NCBI GenBank assembly: GCA_903938935.1
Contig: CAJAFD010000007.1
Location: 1-5,991, forward strand
Length of the DNA stretch: 5,991 nt
Reading direction: 5' to 3'
Origin: an uncultured Opitutia bacterium
GTDB lineage: Bacteria; Verrucomicrobiota; Verrucomicrobiia; Opitutales; Opitutaceae
The notes under the pieces are model-generated. The model did no database searches and had not been told where the DNA came from. It saw only the letters and a list, made by a program, of their open reading frames with translations. Shown here one piece after another: positions 5,120-5,991 of this stretch. The translations under genes were made by a program, and so were the position numbers. Positions within the stretch are counted from its first letter, which is position 1. The number at the start of each line of letters is the position of its first letter.

Positions 5120-5878
5120 ATGTTACGCATGCTACGACTCGTTTTTCTTGCGGGGTATTTAACCACAACGGTTTTCGGGGAAGATACGAATTGGGTCGAG
5201 CTGGTAAAAAAAGCGGAGTCCGGCGATCGGATCGCACAATGCAATCTCGGCTACAAGTACGACAAAGGCGACGGCATCACCAAAGACAGCGTCGCCGCCG
5301 CCCGATGGTACCTGCGCTCGGCTGAACAGGGTTACGCCACGGCTCAGTTTAACTTGGGCCTGATGTACGAAAAAGGCGAAGGCGTCCCCAAAGACAACGA
5401 GGCCGGGGCCCAGTGGCAGCTCAAAGCGGCGACTCAAGGCGACCCCGATGCCCAACTTAATCTCGGCTTTCGTTACACCAAAGGCAACGGCGTCCCCCAA
5501 GACACCGTGGAAGCCACAAAGTGGTTCCGCCGGTCAGCCGAACAGGGCAATCCGGTCGCGCAATTTAACTTAGGCTTCCGGTATGCCCGCGGCCAAGGTG
5601 CACCCAAAGACTACGCCGAAGCCGTGAAATGGTACCGCCGATCCGCCGAACAAGGTAACGCCGATGCCCAAAATAATCTCGGCGGAATGTACAGCCGAGG
5701 CGACGGCGTGCCGAAAGACCTCGTTCAGGCACACGTCTGGTACAACCTCGCCGGCATAAACGGCGACCACGACACCAAACGAAATCTATATATCATCGAG
5801 AAAATCATGACCGCAGACCAAAAGGCCGAGGCCATGCGAACGGCCCGCGAGGTCCACAAGAAGATCTCTCAGAACTAG
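5120..5878 (+). CDS. Secreted Sel1-repeat (tetratricopeptide-like) protein
   Basis: This 252-residue protein has an N-terminal signal peptide (LRMLRLVFLAGYLTTTVFG, likely cut before Glu21; no lipobox Cys), so export to the periplasm or beyond is inferred. Residues 36-215 are five consecutive 36-residue Sel1 repeats with the pattern AQxNLGxxYxxGxGVPKDxxxAxxWxxxAAxxG. A helical cap follows (216-252; KIMTADQKAEAMRTAREV), a common ending in this family. Sel1 repeats make alpha-alpha superhelices that bind other proteins; no enzymatic residues are seen, so the partner is unknown. Start choice: ATG 5120, with a second ATG at 5129 also possible; neither has a strong Shine-Dalgarno. The gene lies 62 bases after tRNA-Glu and looks lower in G+C than its neighbours (34 of 60 bases in 5221-5280 against 43 of 60 in 4321-4380, hand counts), which could reflect a different history. 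Distant functional analogies (stress, envelope, host interaction) are not supported by the sequence. Confidence 0.9.
   Translation: MLRMLRLVFLAGYLTTTVFGEDTNWVELVKKAESGDRIAQCNLGYKYDKGDGITKDSVAAARWYLRSAEQGYATAQFNLGLMYEKGEGVPKDNEAGAQWQLKAATQGDPDAQLNLGFRYTKGNGVPQDTVEATKWFRRSAEQGNPVAQFNLGFRYARGQGAPKDYAEAVKWYRRSAEQGNADAQNNLGGMYSRGDGVPKDLVQAHVWYNLAGINGDHDTKRNLYIIEKIMTADQKAEAMRTAREVHKKISQN
5225..5764 (+). repeat. Five tandem 108-bp Sel1 coding repeats
   Basis: The repeats occupy 5225-5332, 5333-5440, 5441-5548, 5549-5656 and 5657-5764, each exactly 36 codons with no insertions or deletions. The unit ends (AEQG, ATQG, AEQG, AEQG, GING) are regularly placed. The DNA copies are clearly diverged in third positions, so this is an old expansion; units three and four look closest in protein sequence. 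Confidence 0.85.
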
Positions 5879-5991
5879 CGCGTCTAGCCCGTCCGCTCGA
5901 CCCTCTGCCCGAGCGTTCCCCGCGCCTCACCTTTTGCGGCGACTTCGCGGGCTGGCCCTACGGTTGTCCCAAGCGCTCGGGTAACGTGCGC
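5879..5991. other. Non-coding tail with nested inverted repeats
   Basis: No start-to-stop gene is supported. CCCGAGCG (5908-5915) and CGCTCGGG (5974-5981) are perfect reverse complements, and CCCGCG (5919-5924) with CGCGGG (5946-5951) form a second pair inside them. No T-tract follows. Minus-strand frames enter from the right edge and stop at 5885-5887 or 5927-5929, so the end of a leftward gene cannot be excluded. Confidence 0.35.

Noticed and set aside
5001..5237. 78-codon minus-strand frame across the tRNA and the Sel1 gene start
   Set aside because: Its C-terminal CPHGESNSALVDENHPS is simply the reverse complement of the tRNA-Glu gene, a familiar source of false proteins.
1..5991. CRISPR array, insertion sequence or defence system
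   Set aside because: There are no regularly spaced direct repeats other than the coding Sel1 units, and no transposase, integrase, Cas or nuclease motif in any supported frame.

Overview
The window is a high-G+C bacterial chromosome segment holding ordinary housekeeping genes. The heart of it is a minus-strand cluster tig-clpP-clpX (trigger factor, ClpP peptidase, ClpX unfoldase), a classic arrangement for co-translational folding and ATP-dependent protein degradation. The protein style (trigger factor beginning with residues NIQLNNVSDTRK, a TsaB-like protein with a CEGPGSTLGIR motif, Sel1 repeats) and base composition point to Verrucomicrobiota, perhaps an Opitutaceae-like lineage. That assignment is inferred from remembered family resemblance; no search was run.

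Layout: (1) 1-653 (+) is the C-terminal part of an M42-type metallo-aminopeptidase cut by the left edge, followed by an intrinsic terminator at 717-741. (2) 727-2019 (-) clpX, convergent with the peptidase; its stop codon lies inside that terminator. (3) 2131-2760 (-) clpP. (4) 2781-4103 (-) tig, the first gene of the cluster. (5) 4104-4250 is a divergent intergenic region with a candidate tig promoter flanked by a 9-bp inverted repeat. (6) 4251-4889 (+) is a divergent TsaB-like gene. (7) 4983-5057 (+) is tRNA-Glu(CTC) with an encoded CCA end. (8) 5120-5878 (+) is a secreted protein of five exact-length Sel1 repeats. (9) 5879-5991 is a tail with no supported gene but with nested inverted repeats.

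Functional picture: trigger factor meets nascent chains at the ribosome, ClpX recognises and unfolds substrates, and ClpP cleaves them. The TsaB-like protein would act in t6A modification of ANN-decoding tRNAs, so the divergent pair links translation accuracy with nascent-protein quality control. The peptidase could recycle peptides, although no operon link to the Clp genes is visible because it runs in the opposite direction.

I do not see a convincing new biological system here. The points most worth a second look are the repeat architecture at the tig promoter, the apparent loss of the peptidyl-prolyl isomerase signature in trigger factor, the divergent TsaB, the lower-G+C Sel1 gene directly downstream of a tRNA, and the structured right-hand tail.
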